Shown here: piece by piece, positions 1 through 8,561 of the stretch
Layout of the letters: the number at the start of each line of letters is the position of its first letter
How positions within the stretch are numbered: the first letter of the stretch is position 1
Assembly: GCF_001243895.1 (NCBI RefSeq)
Contig: NZ_LN851186.1
Span: 995,632-1,059,631, forward strand
Direction: 5' to 3'
From: Bacillus testis
GTDB lineage: Bacteria; Bacillota; Bacilli; Bacillales; DSM-1321
Length of the DNA: 64,000 bases
Position numbers and translations under genes: made by a program
Notes under the pieces: generated by a model
What the model saw: only the letters and a program-made list of their open reading frames with translations
What the model was told of the DNA's origin: nothing
Databases searched by the model: none

Positions 1-483
1 CTTGATATATGTATTATGAAATTCAGGCGTGTTAATCACTTCGTTTTCCGTTAGTCTATCATTATTTATAAATAATTGCCCATTCCGTATATGCATATTC
101 TTTTTATTAGCATAAGCATCTTTAAAGAGATATGTATCGTCATTTGATTCAACTGATATCCAAATATCTTTTAAATGAAGAGGATTGTGGATTTTATATT
201 GTAAGAGATATTCAATTTCTTGTTGGAAAACATTCAACAATACAAACTTATCTTCATTCTTTAAATCAATAAATGGTTTTTTATCATTTAGTTTCACAAT
301 GATATGATTCTTTTCGAAGCTAATAGATTGCTGGTCAAAATAATGGCTGTATATATCGTGTTTAAGTTGATTGTTAATCACTTCTTTGAACGTGGTTTCA
401 GTCATATTTTTATGCACGATGGCTAAAATGGCAGCTACAAAAATGCAACATAAATAAGAACATATAAAATAGAAAGGCCTCAT
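1..483 (-). CDS. Membrane-anchored protein of unknown function (C-terminus beyond the window)
   Basis: This minus-strand frame runs from an ATG at 483 to the left edge without a stop, giving 161 codons. It is preceded by AAAGGAG seven bases upstream. Residues 1-24 start MRPFYFICSYLC and form one hydrophobic segment followed by basic residues, so it is a signal anchor or an uncleaved signal peptide. The rest is hydrophilic, rich in Asn, Lys, Asp and Ile. I recognise no domain. A secreted or membrane-tethered protein is an inference from the N-terminus only. The adjacent upstream region carries a degenerate R1 repeat and no partner gene. Confidence 0.6.
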   Translation of the reverse strand, partial: MRPFYFICSYLCCIFVAAILAIVHKNMTETTFKEVINNQLKHDIYSHYFDQQSISFEKNHIIVKLNDKKPFIDLKNEDKFVLLNVFQQEIEYLLQYKIHNPLHLKDIWISVESNDDTYLFKDAYANKKNMHIRNGQLFINNDRLTENEVINTPEFHNTYIK

Positions 484-924
484 TCATTTACTCCTTTGCA
501 ATACATACTCTAGCTTAATGTTAACTAAAAAGAAGAATGCGAACATTGGATAAAATATGGAAATGGGTTGAACCGTGTATTATATCCGGTTCTAACTGCC
601 ACTAAGACTGCCAATTCAAAAGATGAGTGAATATCATTGGAAACAAACAGGCCGAAGAAAGGGATTTTTTGCTTGGACTTTCAAGAATGAAGGTAGATTG
701 TTGGTTTGAAGTGGTTTTGTTATTTTACCGAAAGGAAGTTATTTTCGTTGGATAGGGGATTTATGATGGTTTTTTCTATTGAAAAATAAAAAGGCCAATC
801 AATTAACTTGATCAACCTTATAATAGATAGCTCTGTTAGTCGGTTTACAGAATTTCCTAATAATCAGTGCAATCAAAGATTAAGGGGAAGTAATCAGCTT
901 TTAAAACGGGGCAATCAGCCGACA
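484..924. other. Intergenic region with one degenerate R1 repeat
   Basis: Apart from a decayed R1 repeat half at about 585-632, I see no ORF with a credible SD. A weak imperfect hairpin with AAGG/CCTT ends near 790-820 could be a terminator for the amidohydrolase on the minus strand, but it has internal mismatches and no clean T-run. Confidence 0.4.
585..632 (+). repeat. R1 repeat, degenerate 5' module
   Basis: The stretch reads TCCGGTTCTAACTGCCACTA and continues into AAGACTGCCAATTCAA. It matches the 5' module of other copies (CCGTTCTAACTGGCGCTAAG, then ACTCCCACTTCAA). The returning arm of the stem is no longer recognisable. Confidence 0.5.
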
Positions 925-2109
925 TTAATGAGATTTTAACCACATTGTCGCCGTATAGGCATGTACCGCCGCACCGGTTGGCAATATAGCTTCATTAAAG
1001 ACAACCTGTGGGTGATGCATTGGGAATCCATAATGTGAATCTTCTTCTTTTGTACCAGCTCCAATCATAAAAAAAACACTTGGTACTTCGTAGCCGTATG
1101 ATGCAAAATCTTCGGAGCCCATGCCGCCGCCTGGATAGGATACAACAGATTTTTCTCCAACGATTTCTTTTACGTAAGTTGCTAGGTCATTGGCTAGATC
1201 CGGATCATTCTTTAATGGTGGTACAGAAGCTAATATGTCAATGTTTGCTTCTCCTCGGAATATTTTCGCGGTAGCAGGAACAATCTCTTCTAGCCTTTTA
1301 TAAATAAAGTCACCGACATCAACAGATGTAAAGCGAATGGTCCCTTCTAATATAGCTTGATCAGGAATGACGTTGTGTGTATTTCCTGCTTGGAACTTTC
1401 CGACAGTAAGGACTGCTGATTCGGTTGGTGAAACTTCTCTTGCGATGATTTCTTGCATAGAAGAATAAATATGTGTTGCTATATTAATGGGATCTACGCC
1501 AGTTTCAGGCATGGCGCCATGACATCCAACACCATTTATGGTAACTCTAAAAATGGTACAACCAGCCGTGCTAGTTCCTTGACCATACAGCATCATATGG
1601 GAAGGCGTCCCGGAATGTACATGCAATGCCATAGCAGCATCTACTTTAGGGTTTTCCAACACTCCCGACTTTAACATTAATTTTGCGCCTTTGAATCCTT
1701 CTTCATTGGGCTGGAAAACGAGCTTTACTGTCCCTTCGAGTTCATCCTCGTATTGTTTTAATAATTTAGCTGCTCCTAAAAGCATGGTTGTATGAAAATC
1801 ATGCCCGCAAGCATGCATGTTTCCATTTGTTGCTTTAAAAGAATAATCTGTTTGTTCTTCAATAGGAAGAGCATCCATATCAGCGCGCAAAAGGAAAGTT
1901 TTATCTGATTTTTTTGGATTCCCTACTAAAGCAACAATCCCGCTGTTACAAATTTCTTCAGGTTCATAGCCAAATTCTTTTAATTTATCCATCACAAACT
2001 TTGTTGTTTGCGGCAGATCATCTCCTACTTCAGGATGTTGATGGATTTCTCTTCTATATTGTATTAACTCATCTTTCATTGCTCTAGCGCTTTCTAGATA
2101 TTTATTCAT
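925..2109 (-). CDS. M20 family metallo-amidohydrolase (peptidase M20D type)
   Basis: A 394-residue protein of the M20D family, which hydrolyses N-acyl or peptide-like amides (IAA-amino-acid hydrolase, hippurate hydrolase, N-acetyl-diaminopimelate deacetylase relatives). Visible di-metal site motifs are ACGHDFH near residue 103, where Cys and His are ligands, EEG near 137, ALHVH near 164 and the C-terminal MHHP. A lid-type dimerisation domain lies in the middle, around GCTIFRVTINGVGCHGA. The ATG at 2109 is chosen because GGAGGA sits just upstream; a longer frame from a GTG at 2166 has no SD. It stands alone and no signal peptide is visible, so it is cytoplasmic. The exact substrate cannot be told from sequence. 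Confidence 0.9.
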   Translation of the reverse strand: MNKYLESARAMKDELIQYRREIHQHPEVGDDLPQTTKFVMDKLKEFGYEPEEICNSGIVALVGNPKKSDKTFLLRADMDALPIEEQTDYSFKATNGNMHACGHDFHTTMLLGAAKLLKQYEDELEGTVKLVFQPNEEGFKGAKLMLKSGVLENPKVDAAMALHVHSGTPSHMMLYGQGTSTAGCTIFRVTINGVGCHGAMPETGVDPINIATHIYSSMQEIIAREVSPTESAVLTVGKFQAGNTHNVIPDQAILEGTIRFTSVDVGDFIYKRLEEIVPATAKIFRGEANIDILASVPPLKNDPDLANDLATYVKEIVGEKSVVSYPGGGMGSEDFASYGYEVPSVFFMIGAGTKEEDSHYGFPMHHPQVVFNEAILPTGAAVHAYTATMWLKSH

Positions 2110-2186
2110 ATGTCCTCCTTCATCATCCAAAAAAGTATCATTTTGTCTCTTTGTAATTTTGTGCACAAGATAAACATTTAATACTA

Positions 2187-2262
2187 CAAGATAAAGTTAA
2201 ATTTTGGCATTAGTTGAACCAACTTGAGTTCTGACCGCTGCCCGAGCGGGAATGATAGAGAA
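2187..2262 (-). repeat. R1 repeat, 3' module, minus orientation
   Basis: Read on the minus strand it contains AGAACTCAAGTTGGTTCAAC followed by AACTTTATCTTGTAG, matching the junction and tail of fuller R1 copies at 9837 and 37541. The hairpin between them is mostly lost. Confidence 0.5.
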
Positions 2263-2325
2263 GAAGGATTGAATGGAAGTGTATAGAATAATTAGGTAAT
2301 GGTCTAGAGATTTGGGGGATGATAT

Positions 2326-3339
2326 ATGACTTCGAACATAATGTTTGCATCAAATAGATTAGGAATACTAAATGATGGGCAATTACAAGCAATGCTCGAT
2401 CGATTTGAATTGGGCAAACTTATTTCATCTGAAAAAACAGCAAACGGGGCAATGGGACAGACTATGTTTGTTTCATCAACGGCAGGAGATTTCGTTTTGA
2501 AAGGCAACCCGCTTTATGATGGGCAATTGCTTGAGGAAAAGTTTTTTATCGAAAGTATTTATAAAAGGACTAAAGTGCCTGTCCCAATGCCATATATCAT
2601 AGATCAGTCTGGAGAAATCTTTGGGTGGAGTTATGCGTTGATGCCCCGTCTACCAGGCGAACATTTAAACTCCAATTATTTTAAAGATAACCTTAGTAAA
2701 GATGAAAAATTTACAGTAGCTGAATTAATCGCTAAAACTTTATCTGAATTTCATACTTGGATAGTAACTGATTTTGGGGATTTGAATACTGAACATTTTA
2801 CGGTCGCTCCATTTAAAGATTCATATAAGCAATGGCTTTTTAAGCGAATTATGTTTTGGTTAGAGGATGCTAAAAAATATTCCAAAATCACAGCTAGAGA
2901 TATGCATTGGGTGGAGGATTTATTCGAACAATCCAATGAGGCTTTTGAAAAGTTCATTACCCCAACTTTTATAATGGGTGATTTCAAGCCGGGAAATTTT
3001 CTAATCCACTCAAAGGAAAATAAATGGGAGATAGGCGGTGTATTTGATTTTACAAATTCATATTTTGCTGATCCAATTACAGATTTAATGAAGATGGTAA
3101 TTTATTATATAGATGCTGATGACAGTGATGTAGCTGGACATTTGATTAAAGTCTATTGCCGAGAATTAGCAGAAGAGAAAGAGACGATCATAAAACGTAT
3201 GAAAGTTCATATGCTTCATCAACGTGTTTTAGACTGGGGTTGTGCAAAGGCAATGAATATGGTTACTTGGGATGAGAACCTTCCATTTTATAAATGGGTG
3301 GAATCATACACAGATTTAGTTGTGAATCTTTTTGAGTAG
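2326..3339 (+). CDS. Aminoglycoside phosphotransferase (APH) fold kinase family protein
   Basis: A 337-residue protein with the APH/choline-kinase fold. The catalytic loop reads MGDFKPGNFL near residue 217, with Asp as catalytic base and Asn as metal ligand; the usual His before the Asp is Gly here. It is followed by the DFG-like GVFDFTNSYFADP near 240 and the typical DLMKM helix. The N-terminal lobe has VLKGNPLYDGQLLEEKFF, with a Lys that can bind ATP. The start follows GGGGGATG. The family phosphorylates aminoglycosides, choline, homoserine, fructosamine and other small molecules, and nothing here fixes the substrate. An R1 repeat half follows directly. Confidence 0.8.
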   Translation: MTSNIMFASNRLGILNDGQLQAMLDRFELGKLISSEKTANGAMGQTMFVSSTAGDFVLKGNPLYDGQLLEEKFFIESIYKRTKVPVPMPYIIDQSGEIFGWSYALMPRLPGEHLNSNYFKDNLSKDEKFTVAELIAKTLSEFHTWIVTDFGDLNTEHFTVAPFKDSYKQWLFKRIMFWLEDAKKYSKITARDMHWVEDLFEQSNEAFEKFITPTFIMGDFKPGNFLIHSKENKWEIGGVFDFTNSYFADPITDLMKMVIYYIDADDSDVAGHLIKVYCRELAEEKETIIKRMKVHMLHQRVLDWGCAKAMNMVTWDENLPFYKWVESYTDLVVNLFE

Positions 3340-3345
3340 ATAGAT

Positions 3346-3411
3346 TGTGAAACTTTAGTTGGTTCAATGAATGTCGGTGGGGATGAATAAAAAAGTTTCA
3401 CTTTATAGGTT
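3346..3411 (+). repeat. R1 repeat, 3' module
   Basis: Contains TTGGTTCAATGAATGTCGGT and ends AAGTTTCACTTTATAGG. A perfect 10-bp inverted repeat, GTGAAACTTT/AAAGTTTCAC, brackets the module in this copy. Confidence 0.65.
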
Positions 3412-3525
3412 TCGCGAAAAATAATGGCATTCCATGATCTTTAACCTTAAGCTTTCCAAACAATGAATGGTTTTTTCCGTGGGCATAGTTTACTAATTCG
3501 TTGAATTCACAATACAATAAAGCCT

Positions 3526-3554
3526 TTCAAATAATAATAAAATTATGGTATACT
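3526..3554 (+). promoter_or_regulatory. Probable vegetative promoter of the FUSC gene
   Basis: TTCAAA at 3526 and TATACT at 3549 are separated by 17 bases, 52 bases upstream of the start codon. The -35 is a weak match and the -10 a good one to the SigA consensus. Confidence 0.5.
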
Positions 3555-3606
3555 CCTCAACACTATCTTAATATAGTAATTATATGTTTTGTAAGGTAGG
3601 TCGTTT

Positions 3607-5505
3607 ATGAAAAAGTTAATTGTTACAAAAACAATTCAATTTCTATTTATACTTTTGTTCATAGCGGGATTTAAAAGCCTATTTGGGGCAGAAAATGCAT
3701 TAATTGGTGCTACTATTATTATTGCAACTCTTATGTATTTAGAAAGAGATCTAACTGCTAACCCATGGAAAAGCTTCTTCTTCTTATTAGCTATTAATGC
3801 CCTACAAGGTATGTTTGGATTCTTATCAGCCAATAATATGTGGCTAGGTATTCCTCTCAATTTAATTTCTATGTTCATAGTAGGTTATTTTTTTACCTTC
3901 AACTTAAGAAAACCAATATATATTGCTTTTGGTTTACAATATATATTTATTATCACTACACCTATAGCCATGTCAGATTTACCACATCGCCTTTTAGCGC
4001 TAGCATCAGGTGCAGCAATCATTATGATCGCCCAAATAGTCGTTAATAAAAACAAAATAACAAAATCAGGTAACAAAAATATATTAATCATTTGCGATCA
4101 ATTAATGGCAAAATTAGATGCGATTAAATATCAAAATGATCATTCAGAAATGAATCATTCCATTGAAAGCTCTATAAAAGAACTTAGAAAAGTCATTTAT
4201 TGCAGACGTGTAGATGGATATTATCTTTCAAACGAAGGTAGATTGATACTAAAGATATCAGCCTGTTTAGAAAAGTTAAACCTGCTTCTAAACCGTCTTG
4301 AGGATCAAAAGCAAATATACGAAGTATCAGATACAATCTCTCAGGAACTTCAAATTGTTAAAGAATATATAGAAAAAGGAGCCGTTCCGACAAACCATCT
4401 TCACTCACTTCGTTCAGTCGATAATCATAAACTCTATATGACGGAGGTAGTGAATACTTTCGAGTTCATTTTTGACTTGTTGAATGACCTTTATTCGGCT
4501 AGTCAGCAAGATTTACGTCATGTTGAAAAATTAGTAGATATTCCAACAACTTTTACCTATTCCTATGATCATTTTATCAATTTTAACAAACATTCTGTTC
4601 GCTTCACGTATGCGATTCGATTAGCAATCATCATTACAATTGCTGCTTTCATTTCTGACTACTTTGCACTTGAAAATGGACGTTGGATTATTTTTACCGT
4701 ATTCTCAGTAACTCAGCCTTATATGGAGCATGCTAGATACAGATTTTCACGGAGAATAATCGGTACTCTAATCGGTGCTGTAATATTCATTATGCTCTTT
4801 CGTATTTTTACGGATGTTACCAGTCGTTCTTTCATTATTTCTATTGCCGGATATTTAATTGGCTATGCTGTCGCCTATCGAAACATCAGTATTATTGTTA
4901 CAGTAGTAGCACTTGGTAACGCTGCTCTTGTAAGTGACGTGCAAATAGTAACGTTTGATCGTATTCTCTATGTTTTGTTAGGAATCATAATTGGTATGAT
5001 TGCCAATCGTTTCATTTTTCCACATAGTATTCAAAAAGGTACGACTTCTCTTGTTCGTATGTACAAAGATGTATCCAAACATTTGATAGAAGAAGTATAT
5101 ACGTTTTTCAAAACGAAGTCTAATGCACATAGTATAAATCATTTATTTGCAGTTTCTTCTTTCATTGAGGATCGCATTTTGTTACATAACGAAACATTAG
5201 AATGGAAGGATTCTCAACCTTTTTTGGAAAAACAAAGAATCATTCATAATGCGATTTATGTATTATTCTTGCGTACACAAAAAAATAAAGTCGATGATTC
5301 AACTGTTCAATTAATTCTACAAGATATACATCAAATGTTAGAATCAAGTAATGAAGGGTTTGATAAGCTCATTAAGAAAATCAAAGAGGAAACTCGTAAG
5401 GTTCTAAGAATGGATGACCGTATTATTTTAAACGACATCATTAATATCTTTGAACATTTAAAAAAGAATGAACAGTTCTTTGTCGAGTTAATGCCAAAGA
5501 AATAA
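3607..5505 (+). CDS. FUSC family (fusaric-acid-resistance-like) inner membrane protein
   Basis: A 632-residue membrane protein with two hydrophobic blocks (residues about 5-150 and 340-475), separated and followed by long soluble, helical, basic-acidic regions. This duplicated layout is that of the FUSC/YccS/ArAE group, proposed to export aromatic or other organic acids. The second block carries the ENGRWIIFTVFSVTQPYMEHA signature typical of the family. The start follows TAAGGTAGG. It is monocistronic and ends at a strong terminator. The exported substrate is unknown. Confidence 0.75.
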   Translation: MKKLIVTKTIQFLFILLFIAGFKSLFGAENALIGATIIIATLMYLERDLTANPWKSFFFLLAINALQGMFGFLSANNMWLGIPLNLISMFIVGYFFTFNLRKPIYIAFGLQYIFIITTPIAMSDLPHRLLALASGAAIIMIAQIVVNKNKITKSGNKNILIICDQLMAKLDAIKYQNDHSEMNHSIESSIKELRKVIYCRRVDGYYLSNEGRLILKISACLEKLNLLLNRLEDQKQIYEVSDTISQELQIVKEYIEKGAVPTNHLHSLRSVDNHKLYMTEVVNTFEFIFDLLNDLYSASQQDLRHVEKLVDIPTTFTYSYDHFINFNKHSVRFTYAIRLAIIITIAAFISDYFALENGRWIIFTVFSVTQPYMEHARYRFSRRIIGTLIGAVIFIMLFRIFTDVTSRSFIISIAGYLIGYAVAYRNISIIVTVVALGNAALVSDVQIVTFDRILYVLLGIIIGMIANRFIFPHSIQKGTTSLVRMYKDVSKHLIEEVYTFFKTKSNAHSINHLFAVSSFIEDRILLHNETLEWKDSQPFLEKQRIIHNAIYVLFLRTQKNKVDDSTVQLILQDIHQMLESSNEGFDKLIKKIKEETRKVLRMDDRIILNDIINIFEHLKKNEQFFVELMPKK

Positions 5506-5542
5506 TAAAGGATAGATAAGAAAATAATGAAAGATAAAGAAA

Positions 5543-5592
5543 AATAGACCTAAAGATGTCAAACAATTGATTCTTTAGGTCTATTTTTCTTC
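5543..5592 (+). terminator. Intrinsic terminator of the FUSC gene
   Basis: Perfect 14-bp stem AATAGACCTAAAGA / TCTTTAGGTCTATT with a 15-base loop, followed by a T-rich tract. Confidence 0.9.
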
Positions 5593-5600
5593 TTTTATTT

Positions 5601-5708
5601 ATCCCGTTCTAACTGGCTCTAATACTCCCACTTCAGGCAAAGAAGTGGGAGTTGGAGATCATATGCCAATGATAATTCAGGCTGGTTCAGCTAATAATCA
5701 GCGGGTTG
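5601..5708 (+). repeat. R1 repeat, 5' module with perfect inner hairpin
   Basis: Begins ATCCCGTTCTAACTGGCTCT. The inner hairpin ACTCCCACTTC (5624-5634) / GAAGTGGGAGT (5642-5652) is a perfect 11-bp stem. It ends with CAGGCTGGTTCAGCTAATAA, the start of the 3' module. It lies between the FUSC terminator and the convergent isochorismatase-like gene. Confidence 0.75.
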
Positions 5709-6290
5709 CTATTTTTCTTTTGGTTCAGTGAACGTGAGCTCGCTGCTTTCCGTCAGGTCGGCTCCAAGGACGTTTTTCATCATATTTAATGCAAACTCAT
5801 TTGCTTCTTTGGTATTTGAGGCAATGCAATCTGCCGGGGCATAGATTGTATATTCTTTCATATATCCTTCATTGGCTGTGAACAGGACGGATATATTACC
5901 GGCAACACCTGTAACAATGATGTTTTTTACATGGAGCTGGCGCAGTAAAGTATGTAATGCCGATTCGTAGAAAGCCGAATGTTTTGGCTTAATCAGAAAG
6001 AAGTCATCCTCAGCGGGTGACAGAGTTTCGAGGATTTCCTGATTTTCTTCATTTTTGCAGTGGTCGATGATTTTATGGTAATCGGCCTGCCACATATAAT
6101 AATGATCGTTTACATAAATGACAGGTACCTTTTGTTCCTTAGCGCGTTCCTTCAATTTTTTAAGCGGTCCCGCCATTTTCTTTGTGTACTCTAATAGATG
6201 GCTTTCTTCCTTGAATTTATAATGGTTGATCACATCGATGATGATAAGCGCGAAAGGATGCTTCTGCTCAAGGGCATTTGGTGTGCTCAT
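5709..6290 (-). CDS. Isochorismatase-like cysteine hydrolase fold protein with Ser in place of Cys
   Basis: A 193-residue protein with the isochorismatase/nicotinamidase fold. The triad Asp is visible in ALIIIDVINHY (about residue 18) and the triad Lys in LIKPKHSAFY (about residue 104). The nucleophile region reads TGVAGNISVLFTANEGYM, where active family members have Cys at the Ser position. Either the protein has lost hydrolase activity or it uses serine. The start at 6290 follows AGGAGGAAGG. There is no operon partner. The fold is clear; the biological role is unknown. Confidence 0.8.
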   Translation of the reverse strand: MSTPNALEQKHPFALIIIDVINHYKFKEESHLLEYTKKMAGPLKKLKERAKEQKVPVIYVNDHYYMWQADYHKIIDHCKNEENQEILETLSPAEDDFFLIKPKHSAFYESALHTLLRQLHVKNIIVTGVAGNISVLFTANEGYMKEYTIYAPADCIASNTKEANEFALNMMKNVLGADLTESSELTFTEPKEK

Positions 6291-6426
6291 ACGCCTTCCT
6301 CCTAACTTATTTAGTCATATATTAGATACCGCATTGTAGATGAAATAAACATTGGACAGATGGCTCATCATGGTTTCTATAAGCATAGAGGATAGGTGGC
6401 AGACACTTGCCAGAGAGCTTGAACAT

Positions 6427-6463
6427 AAAAAAACTGCATCCAGCCTGGAAAACTGTCTGCAGT
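6427..6463 (-). terminator. Terminator of the VOC family gene
   Basis: On the minus strand, ACTGCA pairs with TGCAGT around a 19-base loop that contains a further partial stem. It is followed by seven T residues. Confidence 0.6.
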
Positions 6464-6498
6464 GTATTTTTGTTTTTGATCCTTGTTTAACGGCAGGA

Positions 6499-6879
6499 TT
6501 ACTTATCCTCGCGCAATAGAAATTTATTTCCTTCGTGGTCGTTGAAGGAGAACATGGAACCATAAGGGAATTTCATTAGCTCGCCAACTTCTACTCCTCG
6601 ATCTTGCAGCTGCTTATGAGAAGCTTCAATATCTTTTGTGCTGAACATGATGGTAGGATGTCCAACGTTTGTGGAAGGGTTTTGCTTCATCATAGATTGT
6701 TTATCATACAGTACAAGCGTTGTGAAGGCGTTATCGCTTGGTCCAACCTCCAGCCATGTTGTTCCCGGGCCCATTGCCTGTTCGATTTTTACTGTAAAAC
6801 CCATCTTTTCTGTCCAAAAAGCTTTCGCTTCAGCTTGGTTCTCTACATAAATGGTGATCTTTCCGATTGCTTGAATCAT
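6499..6879 (-). CDS. VOC (glyoxalase/bleomycin-resistance fold) family protein
   Basis: A 126-residue protein with the paired beta-alpha-beta-beta-beta modules of the vicinal oxygen chelate superfamily. Module one starts IGKITIYVENQAEAKAFWTE; module two includes GHPTIMFSTKDIEASHKQL and ends NDHEGNKFLLRE. Metal-ligand candidates are His (GHPTI) and Glu/Asp in the last strand. The start follows TTGGAGGTACC. Such proteins include glyoxalase-like enzymes and drug-binding proteins, and the ligand is not predictable here. Confidence 0.85.
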   Translation of the reverse strand: MIQAIGKITIYVENQAEAKAFWTEKMGFTVKIEQAMGPGTTWLEVGPSDNAFTTLVLYDKQSMMKQNPSTNVGHPTIMFSTKDIEASHKQLQDRGVEVGELMKFPYGSMFSFNDHEGNKFLLREDK

Positions 6880-7025
6880 GTGGTACCTCCAATAGTAACA
6901 TTAAGGATGAATGAAATAACTTTTAATATGTATTATAGCCATACGGTCATTGGTCATTCTTTCTACCCTGGATTATAAGGAGCGTGCGTTTTTGAATCAA
7001 CGGGAAATATTGGTTTGTTCATCCG

Positions 7026-7054
7026 TTGACATTTCTTTAACTGTATTCTATAGT
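7026..7054 (+). promoter_or_regulatory. Strong SigA-type promoter before a 28-codon ORF and the CD3324-type gene
   Basis: TTGACA at 7026-7031 and TATAGT at 7049-7054 with an exact 17-base spacer. Transcription would start near 7061 and run into the short ORF at 7087. Confidence 0.75.
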
Positions 7055-7086
7055 CAGATTAAATAAGGAACCAGGAGGTGGTCAGC

Positions 7087-7173
7087 TTGAAAAAACAGGA
7101 TACTGGAACGGTCCATGTAAAGCCTTTTTTCCAAAGTGGCGGTCCTTTACATGGGGTAGAACGTAGATCATGA
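7087..7173 (+). CDS. Short 28-codon ORF containing a 10-bp inverted repeat (possible leader peptide)
   Basis: A TTG start at 7087 lies six bases after a very strong SD (AGGAGGTG, 7073-7080). The peptide begins MKKQDTGTVHVKPFF and ends GVERRS. The coding sequence contains a perfect inverted repeat CCATGTAAAG (7113-7122) / CTTTACATGG (7145-7154), so the mRNA folds within the ORF. The stop is 63 bases before the CD3324-type gene, so both are on one transcript. No T-run follows the hairpin, so it is not a simple terminator. It could be a regulatory leader peptide or a small protein in its own right. Confidence 0.5.
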   Translation: MKKQDTGTVHVKPFFQSGGPLHGVERRS

Positions 7174-7236
7174 TCGCCCGGTTCAAAGGCTTTGCATCCA
7201 TTATTAAATCTATTTTTTAATAAGGAGCGGGCCAGT

Positions 7237-7500
7237 ATGAAATATCAATCAGCACAAGATTTATTGCCAGATACACTTTTACGGGAAGTGCAAAAATATA
7301 TTGATGGTGAACTTCTGTATATTCCGGTCAAAGGATCGGCCAGAAAGAAATGGGGTACATCATCCGGAATTAGAAAACAATTGGAAGACCGGAATCTCCG
7401 AATCAAGAAGGATTATCAAAGAGGCGCCTCCTTTGAAGAACTAGGCGCTCTATATCACTTATCGCCCAATACGATAAAGAATATCGTGTACAGGCAATAA
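7237..7500 (+). CDS. CD3324 family protein (small Mor-like HTH protein)
   Basis: An 87-residue protein starting MKYQSAQDLLPDTLL at ATG 7237, preceded by AAGGAGCGGG. An in-frame GTG/ATG further upstream lacks an SD. The N-terminal half has the LLREVQKYIDGELLYIPVKG motif of the CD3324/Mor-activator-like group; the C-terminal half is a helix-turn-helix (FEELGALYHLSPNTIKNIVY, residues about 65-84). It is probably a DNA-binding regulator in the cytoplasm. Its targets are unknown, and in this family the gene often stands alone. Confidence 0.75.
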   Translation: MKYQSAQDLLPDTLLREVQKYIDGELLYIPVKGSARKKWGTSSGIRKQLEDRNLRIKKDYQRGASFEELGALYHLSPNTIKNIVYRQ

Positions 7501-7511
7501 TCGGTGTAACA

Positions 7512-7541
7512 TCATGCAGCGAGGGGTTGCATGATTTTTTT
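7512..7541 (+). terminator. Terminator of the CD3324-type gene
   Basis: Seven-bp stem TCATGCA / TGCATGA with a 9-base loop and seven T residues. Confidence 0.75.
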
Positions 7542-7769
7542 ATTAGGTTTGTGGAGTGGAAGAAGCGTTAGGCTAGCGGGACAGTCGCTAATGAGGATGT
7601 TGATCGCCCGCCAAGCGGGAAGCTCGAATAGTAGAATAGATGCCAATTGCTCGCGTACTACTGCTTTTTCTGCGATAACCTCAAGAAAGTGCCGAAAATA
7701 AATATAGCTATTCTTAGACTATATGGCAGTTGTTGAACTTGTTACAATAGATGGCAAGGAGGAAAGAAT

Positions 7770-8408
7770 ATGATTCCCTTTATCACAAATGAGAAATATA
7801 ACTTTATTATGAAGCAGGCAAAGCAAATTGCGGCTGCTAAGCATACAGTAAACGATGCAGGAGTGAAGCAGGCTTTTATTCATTCGGCTTTGGATAAGGT
7901 TTTGGCGTTGTTTCCTGCTATTGGAGAAGAAGAACGGGGATTACTGACGAAGATGGTTGAGATCCAATCAGATGTAGAAATGGAGCAATATCAGCGGACA
8001 ATTGAAGAATATTGCATCCCTTTTCCAGAGCTTACCGACGGGAAAATCAGCAAGTTATTCAGGAAGGTGAAAAAGCTGAACCATCCTCCTTTCACTGAAG
8101 AAGACCGAAAGCATTTGACATATGCAAGTTGGATCGATAAAGGAACGGGCAGAAAATTCATTATAAGAGAGCTTGATGGAACAATCGTCGGTATCCACGG
8201 CCGTTTCCTTCCCAGCAGTAAAAAAGGCATTTGCCACTTTTGCAACCATCATTCGCAAGTTGGCTTATACACAGTAGAAATGAAATCAAAGGGGAATTCC
8301 GACCAATACAAAGTGCTCGGCAATTATATATGTGAAGATGCCGCTCAATGTAACCAACAATTGACAAGCACTGATAAATTGGATGAATTTCTGCATCAAA
8401 CCGTCTAA
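7770..8408 (+). CDS. FusB/FusC-type elongation factor G-binding protein
   Basis: A 212-residue protein matching the FusB family in length and layout: an N-terminal helical bundle (residues 1-90) and a C-terminal treble-clef zinc domain. The zinc ligands are visible as ICHFC (about 151-155) and NYICEDAAQC (about 183-192). The family binds EF-G and frees it from fusidic-acid-stalled ribosomes, so members give fusidic acid resistance in staphylococci and Listeria. Chromosomal homologues are common in Bacillaceae. The start follows AAGGAGG. It is monocistronic, with its own terminator overlapping the stop. Resistance in this organism is an inference. Confidence 0.85.
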   Translation: MIPFITNEKYNFIMKQAKQIAAAKHTVNDAGVKQAFIHSALDKVLALFPAIGEEERGLLTKMVEIQSDVEMEQYQRTIEEYCIPFPELTDGKISKLFRKVKKLNHPPFTEEDRKHLTYASWIDKGTGRKFIIRELDGTIVGIHGRFLPSSKKGICHFCNHHSQVGLYTVEMKSKGNSDQYKVLGNYICEDAAQCNQQLTSTDKLDEFLHQTV

Positions 8409-8440
8409 AGGCGCTTCTTTTGAGGAGTGTCTTTTTCCTT
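8407..8440 (+). terminator. Terminator overlapping the stop of the FusB-type gene
   Basis: Twelve-bp stem AAAGGCGCTTCT / AGGAGTGTCTTT with three G-U pairs and a 4-base loop, then a T-rich tract. The stop codon lies in the 5' arm. Confidence 0.7.
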
Positions 8441-8561
8441 TTATTCCAAAATAATAGAGCAAGACAGCAGTTCTGTTGAAAAGCAGAAAAGAAATTGTTA
8501 TTTCCATGTAACGGTAATTTAATATTCTCTTGTTATATTTAATAAGGAGGGGAATATTTCA

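Noticed and set aside
7570-7640. GCCCGCCAAGCGGG hairpin region as an R1 copy
   Set aside because: It shares only a short CGGG-type stem with R1 and lacks the GTTGGTTCAA junction and TTTCACTTTAT tail.
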